A DNA stretch of 37,432 nucleotides from RFXV01 sp038150465 (lineage in GTDB: Bacteria; Bacteroidota; Bacteroidia; Flavobacteriales; Schleiferiaceae), in NCBI GenBank assembly GCA_038150465.1, contig JAYOTP010000022.1, positions 1 to 37,432 on the forward strand. The letters run 5' to 3'. The stretch's first letter is position 1, and each line of letters starts with the position of its first letter. The translations under genes were made by a program, and so were the position numbers. Below the pieces are notes generated by a model that saw nothing but the letters and a program-made list of their open reading frames with translations, was not told the DNA's origin and searched no databases. This document shows positions 7,949 through 16,200 of the stretch, in pieces.

Positions 7949-8856
7949 CAGCGTTGTCTGTTGGCTATCTGATCGTACTGCGAGCTGTTGTTGGCATCGA
8001 TCCTCTTGAGGGTCTTGAGCATCAGGTCGGTATTTACATCGGGGCCGTCCTTGAAGATCTGTACGATCTCATTCACCTTGGCATCAAAAAAACTGTTCAT
8101 CAAATAGCTGTTGGGGCGTTTTTGATGCACCGCCTGCAGAGCGACAATGCTCTTGGCCATATTGCTCTTGGCCGACTCTTGCTGAGAGACCTCGTGCATT
8201 TGATCCAATCCGTTCCTGTGGTACTCATAGTAGCAGTTGGTGATCCCGCTGAAGGCCGGATTCAATAGGTTGTCCACCAGCCAATAGCGATTGGTGTTCC
8301 CATCGTAGTTGCGCCAGCCCACTCCTTGCGGATCGTTCTGAGCATTGTTCACGATGTTCTGTGCACTGACGTAATAGGGCTGACCGCTGTTCTTCTCAAA
8401 GCTGTCGTGGTCCATACCCAGAATGATGTAGACGTAGTAGGCGATGATCGAGGTCAGATTGGAAGTGTGGGTGTTGGCGATGAATTCGAGGCGGTCGTTT
8501 TCCAGGTATTGGAAATTCACATCGTTGTCCAAAATATTGACCAGCGGACTTCGGTAGTCGCTGTTGTATACGGGCCGTGAGTACTGAACCTGCAGGGTGG
8601 CGCGAAAAGAGCCCACCGTTACCTGTTCGATGATGTTGAACACAAAGGTGCACTTGAGCTTTTCCTCTTGTTCAAACCGCTCCTGTGTCCAACTGTTGTT
8701 GTTGATGAATTCGCGCATGGCCGTCTCCATGGTCGTGAAGACTTGCTTGTTGGTATTCTGCACGTTAGAACTAATGACCTGAACCTCTGCTTGCATTTCC
8801 TGGGCCAGGGCACCGAGGGGCAGAAACAATATGTAAGCGATCCACTTTTTAAGCAT
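7948..8856 (-). CDS. porD: Type IX secretion system protein PorD (DUF4835)
   Basis: 302-residue protein with an N-terminal signal peptide (MLKKWIAYILFLPLGALAQ, cleavage probably after Ala18 in ALA). The rest fits the DUF4835 family: an early QAEVQVISSNVQNTNKQVF segment, a central YRSPLVNILDNDVNFQYLE segment, and a C-terminal MKTLKRID-like end (here LKTLKRIDANNSSQYDQIA). This family is known as PorD, required for T9SS function in Porphyromonas gingivalis; its exact biochemical role is not settled. The gene overlaps coaBC by 8 bases and recN by 1 base, so it is embedded in a housekeeping operon, as in many Bacteroidota. Its presence agrees with the three T9SS cargo genes in this window. Confidence 0.92.
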   Translation of the reverse strand: MLKKWIAYILFLPLGALAQEMQAEVQVISSNVQNTNKQVFTTMETAMREFINNNSWTQERFEQEEKLKCTFVFNIIEQVTVGSFRATLQVQYSRPVYNSDYRSPLVNILDNDVNFQYLENDRLEFIANTHTSNLTSIIAYYVYIILGMDHDSFEKNSGQPYYVSAQNIVNNAQNDPQGVGWRNYDGNTNRYWLVDNLLNPAFSGITNCYYEYHRNGLDQMHEVSQQESAKSNMAKSIVALQAVHQKRPNSYLMNSFFDAKVNEIVQIFKDGPDVNTDLMLKTLKRIDANNSSQYDQIANRQR

Positions 8857-10057
8857 GTTCCATAAGCTTTTCCACCTCGTCGAGGATAAGGGATGAAAGT
8901 TCGGACTTGCTCATCAGTTCCGTTTTCACCCGGTCCCCGCGGGAAGTGAGCAATACCGCCTGATTGGTATCCGTTCCAAAGCCCGTTTGCGCACCGGGCT
9001 GATTGACAACGATCATGTCCAGATTCTTGCGTTCGAGTTTGGATCGTCCATAGGCTTCCGCATCATCCGTCTCCAGGGCAAAACCCACCAGCAACTGATG
9101 CTTTTTGGCACGCCCAAGCTCCTGAAGGATGTCGGGTGTTGGCTCCAAGAGCAACTCCTTCTGCTCCTGTGACTTTTTGATCTTGGAAGCGGATACCTGT
9201 GCCGGACGATAGTCACTGACTGCAGCCGATAAAAGCGCGACATCCACATCTGGGAAGAGCTCTTCGCAACGGCTTTTCATTTCCTCGGCCGAGACCACCC
9301 GGTGGCAACGAAGGCCTTCATCCGCACCGATCTCCAAGGCTGAAGGACCCATGACCAGATCGACCTCCGCTCCTCGCTGAACGGCTGCTCTGGCCAATTC
9401 CAATCCCATCTTTCCCGAGCTGTGGTTGCCGATGAAACGGACCGGGTCAATGGCCTCGTAAGTTGGGCCTGCATTGATCAGGACACGCTTTCCGCTCCAA
9501 CTCCCTTGAGAAAAGAAATCGCGAATGCGTTCAAATAGCTGTTCCGGTTCAGGCATCCTGCCCTGACCGGACAAACCAGAGGCCAGTTCTCCTTCCTCTG
9601 CAGGAATGACAATGCAGCCATCTTCTTTGGCGCGCTCCATATTACGGAGCGTGCTGGGGTGCTGATACATGTCCAGATCCATGGCCGGTGAGAGCATGAT
9701 CGGGCAGCGGGCCGAAAGGAAAACAGCCATCAGCAGGTTGTCGGATTGCCCCTGAACCATTTTGGCCAGGGTCGCTGCTGTGAGCGGCGCAAAAAGCATG
9801 AGGTCAGGCCAGAGGCCGAGTTCTACATGGTTGTTCCAGCTCGGAGCATCCTCCTCTTCATTTTCGATGTAGGCAGAAAGTGCCGGACGGCCCGACAAGG
9901 TGCCCAATACCAGATCGGATACGAACTCCCTGGCATTTTCGGTCATTACGACCTGAACCTCCGCCCCAGCCTTGACCAGCAAACGGACCAGCATGGGCGT
10001 CTTGTAGGCAGCAATGCCGCCACTTATCCCCAAAAGGATCTTGCGCCCGCGCAGCAT
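8849..10057 (-). CDS. coaBC: Bifunctional phosphopantothenoylcysteine decarboxylase / phosphopantothenate-cysteine ligase
   Basis: 402 residues; makes 4'-phosphopantetheine from phosphopantothenate and cysteine in coenzyme A synthesis. The ATG at 10057, 4 bases after the omega-subunit stop, begins the canonical MLRGRKILLGISGGIAAYKT flavin-binding start; a longer in-frame start would overlap the upstream gene. CoaC half (1-185): active-site His77 is in NNHVELGLWPDL. The PASANT-like motif reads PAMD (D127) where the classical residue is Asn, and the reductive Cys motif reads LASGLSGQGRM with Ser160 instead of Cys. CoaB half (190-402): NAGPTYEAIDPVRFIGNHSSGKMG with Asn211, and the catalytic-lysine motif KIKK at 292-295. 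Both halves look intact. I believe, without a search, that the two CoaC substitutions recur in this phylum. Confidence 0.95.
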   Translation of the reverse strand: MLRGRKILLGISGGIAAYKTPMLVRLLVKAGAEVQVVMTENAREFVSDLVLGTLSGRPALSAYIENEEEDAPSWNNHVELGLWPDLMLFAPLTAATLAKMVQGQSDNLLMAVFLSARCPIMLSPAMDLDMYQHPSTLRNMERAKEDGCIVIPAEEGELASGLSGQGRMPEPEQLFERIRDFFSQGSWSGKRVLINAGPTYEAIDPVRFIGNHSSGKMGLELARAAVQRGAEVDLVMGPSALEIGADEGLRCHRVVSAEEMKSRCEELFPDVDVALLSAAVSDYRPAQVSASKIKKSQEQKELLLEPTPDILQELGRAKKHQLLVGFALETDDAEAYGRSKLERKNLDMIVVNQPGAQTGFGTDTNQAVLLTSRGDRVKTELMSKSELSSLILDEVEKLMEHA

Positions 10058-10061
10058 GGTC

Positions 10062-10403
10062 TCAGAGATTGCTCGCCTGTTTCTCTTCGCCTTCGGGCTT
10101 GCGGTAATGGATCTTTCCCTCCAGCCACTCCTGAAGTGCAATGGCCGACGGCTTGGGAAGTGCCTCGTACAATCGGGACAGTTCGATCTGCTCCTTGTTC
10201 TCAAAGATCTCCTCCAAAGTGTCGGTATGGATATCGAATTCCTCGAGTTTCTCGTGCAGCTCCTGCTTGATGTCTTCACCGATCTGTACGGCGCGCTTGC
10301 TCACAATGGCCAAAGCCTCATAGATGTTGCCCGTCTCCTGAGAGATGTCGTGCACATTGCGCGTTTCGGTGTCCTTGGCGGCTCCTGTCTTCTTGTATTC
10401 CAT
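10062..10403 (-). CDS. rpoZ: DNA-directed RNA polymerase omega subunit (Rpb6/RpoZ family)
   Basis: 113-residue protein starting at the ATG at 10403, 2 bases after the bamD stop; an in-frame TTG two codons earlier is a less likely start. The segment NVHDISQETGNIYEALAIVSKRAVQIG resembles the omega/Rpb6 core, where the conserved stretch after A-L-x-x-x-x-x-R-A contacts the beta-prime subunit. The C-terminal half is charged and family-variable. The gene order bamD, omega-like gene, coaBC is conserved across Bacteroidota and supports the call. Similarity at this length is modest, so the identification rests partly on context. Confidence 0.82.
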   Translation of the reverse strand: MEYKKTGAAKDTETRNVHDISQETGNIYEALAIVSKRAVQIGEDIKQELHEKLEEFDIHTDTLEEIFENKEQIELSRLYEALPKPSAIALQEWLEGKIHYRKPEGEEKQASNL

Positions 10404-10405
10404 GA

Positions 10406-11224
10406 TCAACTGTTGAGTGATTTGAGCTCTTGTATCTTCTGCTGAGTACGAGCTCTGATCTCCTCAGCTTCTTCTTTGTAATCGGTTTCCGGATAATACT
10501 GCATCAATTCGTTGTAGGCCGTTAGTGTTTCCCTGTAACGCTGCATCCTCTTTTTTTCGATGCTCGACTCGGCCAAGAGGAACTGGCTCTCCAGTCGGAG
10601 CTGAAGCATTTCCTCGCGGAACTGCGAATCCGGGAATTTGTTCAATGAAATGTTGAAGCCGACCACGGCTGCCTGATAGAGTTCCATTCGGTAGTATTGG
10701 CGTGCGCGTTCGTAGGACTTGCGTTCCAGTTTCCCGCGAAGCTCGTCCATGATCATATTACACTCCGGCACACGTGGACTTTTCGAATGGGTATTCACAT
10801 AGAGCTGAAGCTCATTGATCGCCTTGTAGGTGTAGCTCTGATCCAAACTGTAGCTGGGCGATTCCAAATAGTGGCAGTAGGCCGACATGAAGGCACATTC
10901 ATCCTCATGCGGACTGTTGGGAAAGGTCTGATAGAAGTTCTTGAAATGATAGGCCGCCAAAATGTGATCGCGCATCCCAAAAAGGGTCTTGGCGTAATAG
11001 TAATAGACGGTTTCGGCTTTTCGCGACCCTCTGAACTGGGTAAGCAACTCTTCGAGCAAGGGATAGGCCTTGTTGAACTTTTCTTCCTCGTAATACTCTA
11101 TGGCCTTCTCGAGTTTGTAATCGAGATCGCTGCTCTTCAGCACTTTCTGATATTCACTGCAGGAAAACAGCAAAAAGACCAGCGGAAGCAACTGTGCAAA
11201 ACGGAACCTGAGTAGCCCAATCAT
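10406..11224 (-). CDS. bamD: Outer membrane assembly lipoprotein BamD
   Basis: 272-residue lipoprotein of the BAM complex, which inserts beta-barrel proteins into the outer membrane. The ATG at 11224 gives a lipoprotein signal with the box FLLFSC (Cys22); the longer TTG start would lie inside the promoter elements. Tetratricopeptide-like helical repeats follow: EYYEEEKFNKAYPLLEELL, then ETVYYYYAKTLFGMRDHILA, and YERARQYYRMELYQAAVVGF. YQTFPNSPHEDECAFMSAYC is the usual BamD TPR segment. It is the first gene of the bamD/omega/coaBC/porD/recN/fabI cluster, with a clear promoter directly upstream. Confidence 0.93.
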   Translation of the reverse strand: MIGLLRFRFAQLLPLVFLLFSCSEYQKVLKSSDLDYKLEKAIEYYEEEKFNKAYPLLEELLTQFRGSRKAETVYYYYAKTLFGMRDHILAAYHFKNFYQTFPNSPHEDECAFMSAYCHYLESPSYSLDQSYTYKAINELQLYVNTHSKSPRVPECNMIMDELRGKLERKSYERARQYYRMELYQAAVVGFNISLNKFPDSQFREEMLQLRLESQFLLAESSIEKKRMQRYRETLTAYNELMQYYPETDYKEEAEEIRARTQQKIQELKSLNS

Positions 11225-11229
11225 CGGCG

Positions 11230-11260
11230 CAAAAGTAAATGTTCCTGAACGGAGTTTCAA
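11230..11260 (-). promoter_or_regulatory. Promoter of the bamD operon (-33 TTG, -7 TACTTTTG)
   Basis: On the minus strand TTG (11260-11258), a 20-base spacer and TACTTTTG (11237-11230) match the Bacteroidota sigma-ABfr promoter pattern exactly. The -7 box ends only 5 bases before the bamD ATG, which implies a leaderless or nearly leaderless transcript. Confidence 0.75.
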
Positions 11261-11276
11261 CGACTCGATCGTACGC

Positions 11277-12137
11277 TTAGTGTCTGGGGAAAATTTCGGA
11301 CGCCATATTGTAAACCGACTGGAATCTGTGGATATCCACCTGATGTCCGATGTCCTTCTCGGTACAAAAACTCAGGATCTTTTCTGTGGGCAGATTTCCC
11401 ACCAGCTCGTCCTTGGCAAATGGACAACCTCCGAAGCCCTTGATGGCTCCATCATAACGCCTGCAGCCTGCCGTCCAGGCCGCATCCATCTTCTCCCGCC
11501 AATTGTCGTAGCGCGTGTGCAAATGGATACCGAAATAGGTGTTGGGGAAGGCCGAAGTCACAGAATCATAGACCGCCCCAATGCGCTCTGGCGTGGCCTG
11601 CCCCACAGTATCGGCAAGGGAAATGACAGAAACACCCGCCTCGATCAAGCGTCCGCACCAATCCTCGACCAGCGCCAGGCTCCAGTCATCGCCATAGGGA
11701 TTGCCAAAGCCCATGGACAGGTAGACCACTTCTTTCTTTTTGTGCTTTGACGTCTGCTCGAGCAGTTCGCTCACTGTCTGCATCGATTCTTCACGGCTCT
11801 TGCGCGTATTGTTCTGCTGAAAGGTTTCTGAGATGCTGAAGGGAAAACCAATATGCACCACTCCATCCAAGCCGCAGGCCTGTTCGATGCCTCTTTTGCC
11901 CGCAACGATTCCCAGCAATTCGGTCCGATACCTCTTCCAGTCGATCCGGCTCAGCACCTCCTCCGTGTCCCGCATCTGCGGAACGGCTTTGGGCGAAACA
12001 AAACTTCCAAAATCGAGAATATCAAAGCCCACCTCCAGCAGGCTGTTCAGGTAGCGCACCTTCTGATCGGTCGGAATGAAATGCTGCAGTCCCTGCATGG
12101 CATCCCTTGGACATTCAACCAATGTGATTGCGCTCAT
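11277..12137 (-). CDS. Hydroxymethylglutaryl-CoA lyase
   Basis: 286-residue TIM-barrel lyase that splits HMG-CoA into acetyl-CoA and acetoacetate, normally the last step of leucine breakdown. The ATG at 12137 overlaps the pyrD stop as ATGA and follows an AGAAGG ribosome-binding stretch; an in-frame ATG 18 bases earlier (12155) is possible. Family motifs seen: ECPRDAMQG (catalytic Arg11, metal ligand Asp12), HLHTRYDNW (His205 and His207 metal ligands), and the signature GFGGCPFAKDELVGNLPTE with catalytic Cys238 and metal ligand Asn248. It is co-transcribed with pyrD by overlap. No other leucine-catabolism gene lies in the window, so the pairing with pyrD looks incidental. Confidence 0.95.
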   Translation of the reverse strand: MSAITLVECPRDAMQGLQHFIPTDQKVRYLNSLLEVGFDILDFGSFVSPKAVPQMRDTEEVLSRIDWKRYRTELLGIVAGKRGIEQACGLDGVVHIGFPFSISETFQQNNTRKSREESMQTVSELLEQTSKHKKKEVVYLSMGFGNPYGDDWSLALVEDWCGRLIEAGVSVISLADTVGQATPERIGAVYDSVTSAFPNTYFGIHLHTRYDNWREKMDAAWTAGCRRYDGAIKGFGGCPFAKDELVGNLPTEKILSFCTEKDIGHQVDIHRFQSVYNMASEIFPRH

Positions 12138-13210
12138 ATCCTTCTGTGTGGCCATGTCCAATGTCCGCTTTTCAGTCCGTGATCCATTTCTCGGAGCATT
12201 CTTTTCACCATGGCAGGCCCTTCGTATACAAAGCCCGTATACACCTGCACCAAATTCGCACCGGCAACGATCTTTTCGATCGCGTCGCGTCCATTTCGCA
12301 CACCACCGACCCCAATGATGACCGCTTCCTTCCCGAGATGGCTGCGAAGAAAACCCACCACCTCAGTAGATCGCCTGCGTACCGGATCACCACTCAGACC
12401 GCCGGCTCCGATCTGCTCGATATGTTCTGAAGATGCCGAAAGTCCTGAACGGCCGATGGTCGTATTGGTGGCCACCACCCCGTCCAGCTGAGCATCACGA
12501 ATGACTTCGACGATCTCATGCAACGCATCCTCTTCGAGGTCCGGTGCGATCTTGAGCAAGACGGGCTTGGACTGGGTCTTTGCTCGATTTCTTTCCTGCA
12601 GTGCATCCAGTAATCGGGTCAGTGGTTCTCTGCCCTGCAACTCGCGCAGTCCAGGTGTATTGGGCGAACTGACATTCACGGTGAAATAGTCCACATGATC
12701 GAAGAGCTGATCGAAACCAGCCAGATAGTCCTCTATCGCCTTTTCGTTCGCTGTGGCCTTGTTCTTTCCAATGTTCCCTCCCACCAGATGCTGGCCGCGG
12801 CTGCGCAATCGCTGAGCTGCTGCACCCACACCTTCGTTGTTGAAGCCCATTCGGTTGATGAGCGCTTTGTCTTCCTTCAACCGAAAGAGTCTGGGCTTTG
12901 GATTGCCTGCCTGAGCCCTGGGTGTGACCGTGCCGATCTCTACAAAACTGAATCCCATGCAGGAAAGCGTCTTGTACGCCTTGGCATCTTTATCGAAGCC
13001 AGCCGCCAAACCGATCGGATGATCGAATTTCTTGCCCCAAATGGTCTGACTGAGCTCCGGACAACTGCTCGGACCATATACCGAGCGAATGAGATGACGC
13101 AAGGGGGCATTCCGCTCTGCCCGCTCCATAAGCCCAGCCACCTTGTGGTGCACTTCTTCCGCATCTTGTCTAAAGAGGATGGGGGCAACGATCCGTTGGT
13201 ACAGGGGCAT
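12134..13210 (-). CDS. pyrD: Dihydroorotate dehydrogenase (quinone), class 2
   Basis: 358-residue FMN enzyme that oxidises dihydroorotate to orotate in pyrimidine synthesis and passes electrons to membrane quinone. Class 2 features: an extra N-terminal amphipathic region (YQRIVAPILFRQDAEEVHHKVAG) for the quinone tunnel, the GLAAGFDKDA motif (67-76), the INRMGFNNEG motif (119-127), and a Ser catalytic base (Ser182) in FTVNVSSPNTPGLRELQ. The FMN phosphate site IIGVGGVRNGRDA and LVQVYTGFVYEGP follow. It lies 75 bases after the stop of the giant surface protein, with a candidate -7 box 4 bases before its ATG, and is coupled by ATGA to the HMG-CoA lyase gene. Confidence 0.97.
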   Translation of the reverse strand: MPLYQRIVAPILFRQDAEEVHHKVAGLMERAERNAPLRHLIRSVYGPSSCPELSQTIWGKKFDHPIGLAAGFDKDAKAYKTLSCMGFSFVEIGTVTPRAQAGNPKPRLFRLKEDKALINRMGFNNEGVGAAAQRLRSRGQHLVGGNIGKNKATANEKAIEDYLAGFDQLFDHVDYFTVNVSSPNTPGLRELQGREPLTRLLDALQERNRAKTQSKPVLLKIAPDLEEDALHEIVEVIRDAQLDGVVATNTTIGRSGLSASSEHIEQIGAGGLSGDPVRRRSTEVVGFLRSHLGKEAVIIGVGGVRNGRDAIEKIVAGANLVQVYTGFVYEGPAMVKRMLREMDHGLKSGHWTWPHRRI

Positions 13211-13214
13211 GGCC

Positions 13215-13222
13215 TAAAAATA
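13215..13222 (-). promoter_or_regulatory. Candidate -7 promoter element of pyrD
   Basis: TATTTTTA on the minus strand is one base off TAnnTTTG and ends 4 bases before the pyrD ATG. No TTG is found at the expected 19-21 bases upstream. The position resembles the boxes before bamD, tsaD and the DUF4159 gene. Confidence 0.4.
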
Positions 13223-13242
13223 CAATTGAACCCTTGAGCGGA

Positions 13243-13255
13243 GCAGAAATTCTGC
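13243..13255. promoter_or_regulatory. Perfect 13-bp palindrome upstream of pyrD (possible operator)
   Basis: GCAGAA-A-TTCTGC lies in the 74-base gap between the giant gene and pyrD, 20 bases upstream of the pyrD -7 box and thus about where a -33 element would be. It has no loop, so it is unlikely to act as an RNA hairpin; a dimeric DNA-binding protein site is possible but unproven. Confidence 0.3.
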
Positions 13256-13284
13256 CCGGCGCCCAGGGTCCAATGAATATGTGA

Positions 13285-16200
13285 TCAATCCTTGATCAGT
13301 CTGCGAACCGCTTCCCGGTTGCCTTGTCGCAAGCGAATGTGATAGACGGCAGACGGAAGATCCTTCAGGTTCATTTCGGCCTCGATGCCACCCTGTACAC
13401 TCTCTGCCTCAACGGAGCGAACGAGCTTGCCTGCGGCATCGAGCAGTTCGATGAATACCGCATCATCTGTGGGCAGATGCTGCCAGGAAATGAAGACTGT
13501 GGAATGAACTGGATTGGGGAATACCTCAAGCTCCACAGGATCCGTCCATTCGTCGGCACCAAATGCACTGAGCGGAGCAAATAAGGTATCTGAATCTCCG
13601 CAGCTGTTGTAAGTGATCAGGGTGACCACGTAAAAGAAGCCCGGAGTCGCATAGGTGTGAAGGGGGAACCCAGAAGTGCTGTTGGTATTGCCATCACCAA
13701 AGTCCCAGAAATAACTGACCGCCCCGACCGAGGAAGAAGCGTCGAACTGCACTTGCATTCCAAGCGGTGACGACTGGATCACCGTAAAGGTCCAGGAAGC
13801 TGTGGGTTTAGGACAAACCTGAATTTGCGTGAGCACAGAGTCGCTGTCTCCACAGGCATTGAGGACCACCAGACTGACCGTGTAGTTGCCTGAGCTGGTG
13901 TAGGTGTGACTGGGACTGGCCAAAGTATCGGTAGCGCCATCTCCGAAGTACCAACGGAATGTGACCGCATTGGAAGAGGATCCCGATGCATCAAAGTTGA
14001 ATGTGGTTCCACTGAAGGTGTAGGCTATGTTTCCACTCACCACATCGCATACACGGATCTGCTGCATCACACTATCGACCTGCCCACAGGCATTGGTCAG
14101 AATGAGCCACACATCGTACAATCCTTCCATGGTATAGGTGTGATTGGCCACTACCCCACTGCCCGTCGTTCCGTCTCCAAAGTCCCACTGTATGGAGGTC
14201 GGAGTGCCCGACGAACCCACAGCATTGAACTGCGCATCCAGATAGGTCGTGCTGCTGGTAAAGGCTGCCGTCAGCGTATCGCACAGATCGACTGTGATCG
14301 AAAGGATATCCGAGGTTCCGCAGCCGCTGCTGTTGACCAGGGTGATCGTGTAGGTTCCTTCGTTGGCAAAGGAGAAAGACGCGATGGAATCGAAAGAAGC
14401 CCCTTGACCGCCAAAGTCCCAACTGAAGAAAGAGCCTGTGGAAGAGGTTCCATCCACGCTGATCGATGTGCCGGAAGTGGTGAATGTGAAATTGGCCGTT
14501 ACGGGCGGACATGGCGTGGCCGTGAAGGACACCGGACCTACCCAATTGGAAGTAACGGCAATTCCACAGCTGTCCTGGACGTACACATCGTAATTGGTGC
14601 CCGGCGTCAGACCGGTGATCGTGAAGGGCGATGTGGTGACCAGAGCGATGAGTGTTCCCGTTCCCGGAGTGAATCCTGCGGGGCCGAACTCGATCCTCGA
14701 AATACCGGAGTTCGAGTTGAAGGCCACATCTGCCGAATTCAAACCGATGTTCTGTATGCTCAGGCCGGTCGGATCCGCGCACTGTGGGCCTGGACCGCAA
14801 TCTGCACTGTCTGTATACAGAGTACTTGTAGGCACTGCATTTCCAGGGATCAATTGATACATGATGGCTCCAGCCGGGTCGGAGAAGATGATGCCGCATT
14901 CATCTGACCAGGTTCCCGCATTGATGAAATTCAGCTGCACCTGATCGCCATCGCACAATTGGATGGAATAGTCCTGAAGAGAGCCGCTCACCATTGAATA
15001 TAAAGTGGGGGCACCGCCGTTCAGGATCAGCTCCACCTGGTGGAAACTGCCCGAGTTGGTCACCCATCCGTCGCCAAAGCTGTCTGTCAGGCGCAGATTG
15101 AAGAAGCAGCCATTCGAGCAACCAAAAGTGGTGACATCCAAAGGACCGATCCATTGTGAGTAATCGGCGGGGCCACAACTGTCGCGCACGTAGAAGGAAT
15201 AGCTGGTGGTAGCGCTCAATCCTGTGATCAGGAAAGGATTCGTACTGGCCGAAACAATGATCCCTGTTCCGGGGGTGAATCCTGCCGGACCATATTCGAT
15301 CTGCCAATTCGAAGCGCCGCCGCTCGTCCAGGCCAATTGAATGGACGTGCTGCCCACACTGGCGGCAGTCAGCCCGGAAGGATCCGGACAACTCGGCGCC
15401 TCATCGATCTGGAAGTCATCGATGGCAATGTCACCAAATTGAGTGGGCGTCGTACCCGTGGAAGAGACAAAGCGAACGCGGATGGTCTGTCCTGCATAGG
15501 CCGCAAGGTTGACAATGCGCTCGAACCACTGGTTGCCCTGCTCTCCTGAGATCAGATCGACATTGGTGTTCCAGTTGGTACCGTCATAGATGTCCACCTG
15601 CAGATCCCCGGTGCTTCCGCCGTACATATGGTACCAAAAACGCAATTCAGGGACAGTCAAAGCACTCAGATCGATATCTGGCGTTTCCAGTTCTGCGGTC
15701 AGACCTGGATTGGTGAAGCTCGCCTCTGCATAGACATAGTTGCCATTGCCTGTGGTGTGGTCTGCAGACGGCCCCGTATTGGGTGTGCCCGTACCTCCTT
15801 GGCCGCCGCCCCAATGATAGCCTGTCGCTGGATTCCGGCTCCAACATGGATCGATCGTACTTCCCGCATTGGTTGTTCCTGTGCCTTCATCGAATCCGGC
15901 ATCAAAATTCTGGAAATACGGTGCCGCCAGAATGCCGCAGGTGGTATTCTGCGTCAGCGGTCCTTCCCAATCGGAAACATCCCCGATCCCGCAGCTGTCC
16001 CGCACATAGAAGTCGTAGGTCGTACTCGGATTCAATCCGTTGACCGTAAAGGGATTCGTGGCTGCATTCACAAGAGTGCCCGATCCGGGGGTGAATCCAA
16101 CCGGACCGTATTCGATCTGCCAGTTGGTGGCTCCACCGGTCGTCCAGCTGAGGGTGACCGAGTTATTGGTCTGGGCCGTGGAGGTCAGCAATGTAGGGAA

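Noticed and set aside
12137..12155. ATG at 12155 as the start of HMG-CoA lyase
   Set aside because: Possible, but the ATG at 12137 overlaps the pyrD stop as ATGA, has an AGAAGG ribosome-binding stretch and gives the usual short N terminus before ECPRD.
13282..13298. Stem TGATCAA-TCC-TTGATCA at the giant gene's stop codon as a terminator
   Set aside because: Only 7 AT-rich base pairs with a 3-base loop, no T run after it on the minus strand, and it overlaps coding sequence.
13906..14907. A 333-codon plus-strand frame antisense to the giant gene
   Set aside because: It lies over PKD and Fn3 coding repeats, is rich in Arg/Gly as expected for an antisense frame of Thr/Ser/Ala-rich sequence, and has no signal peptide or domain.
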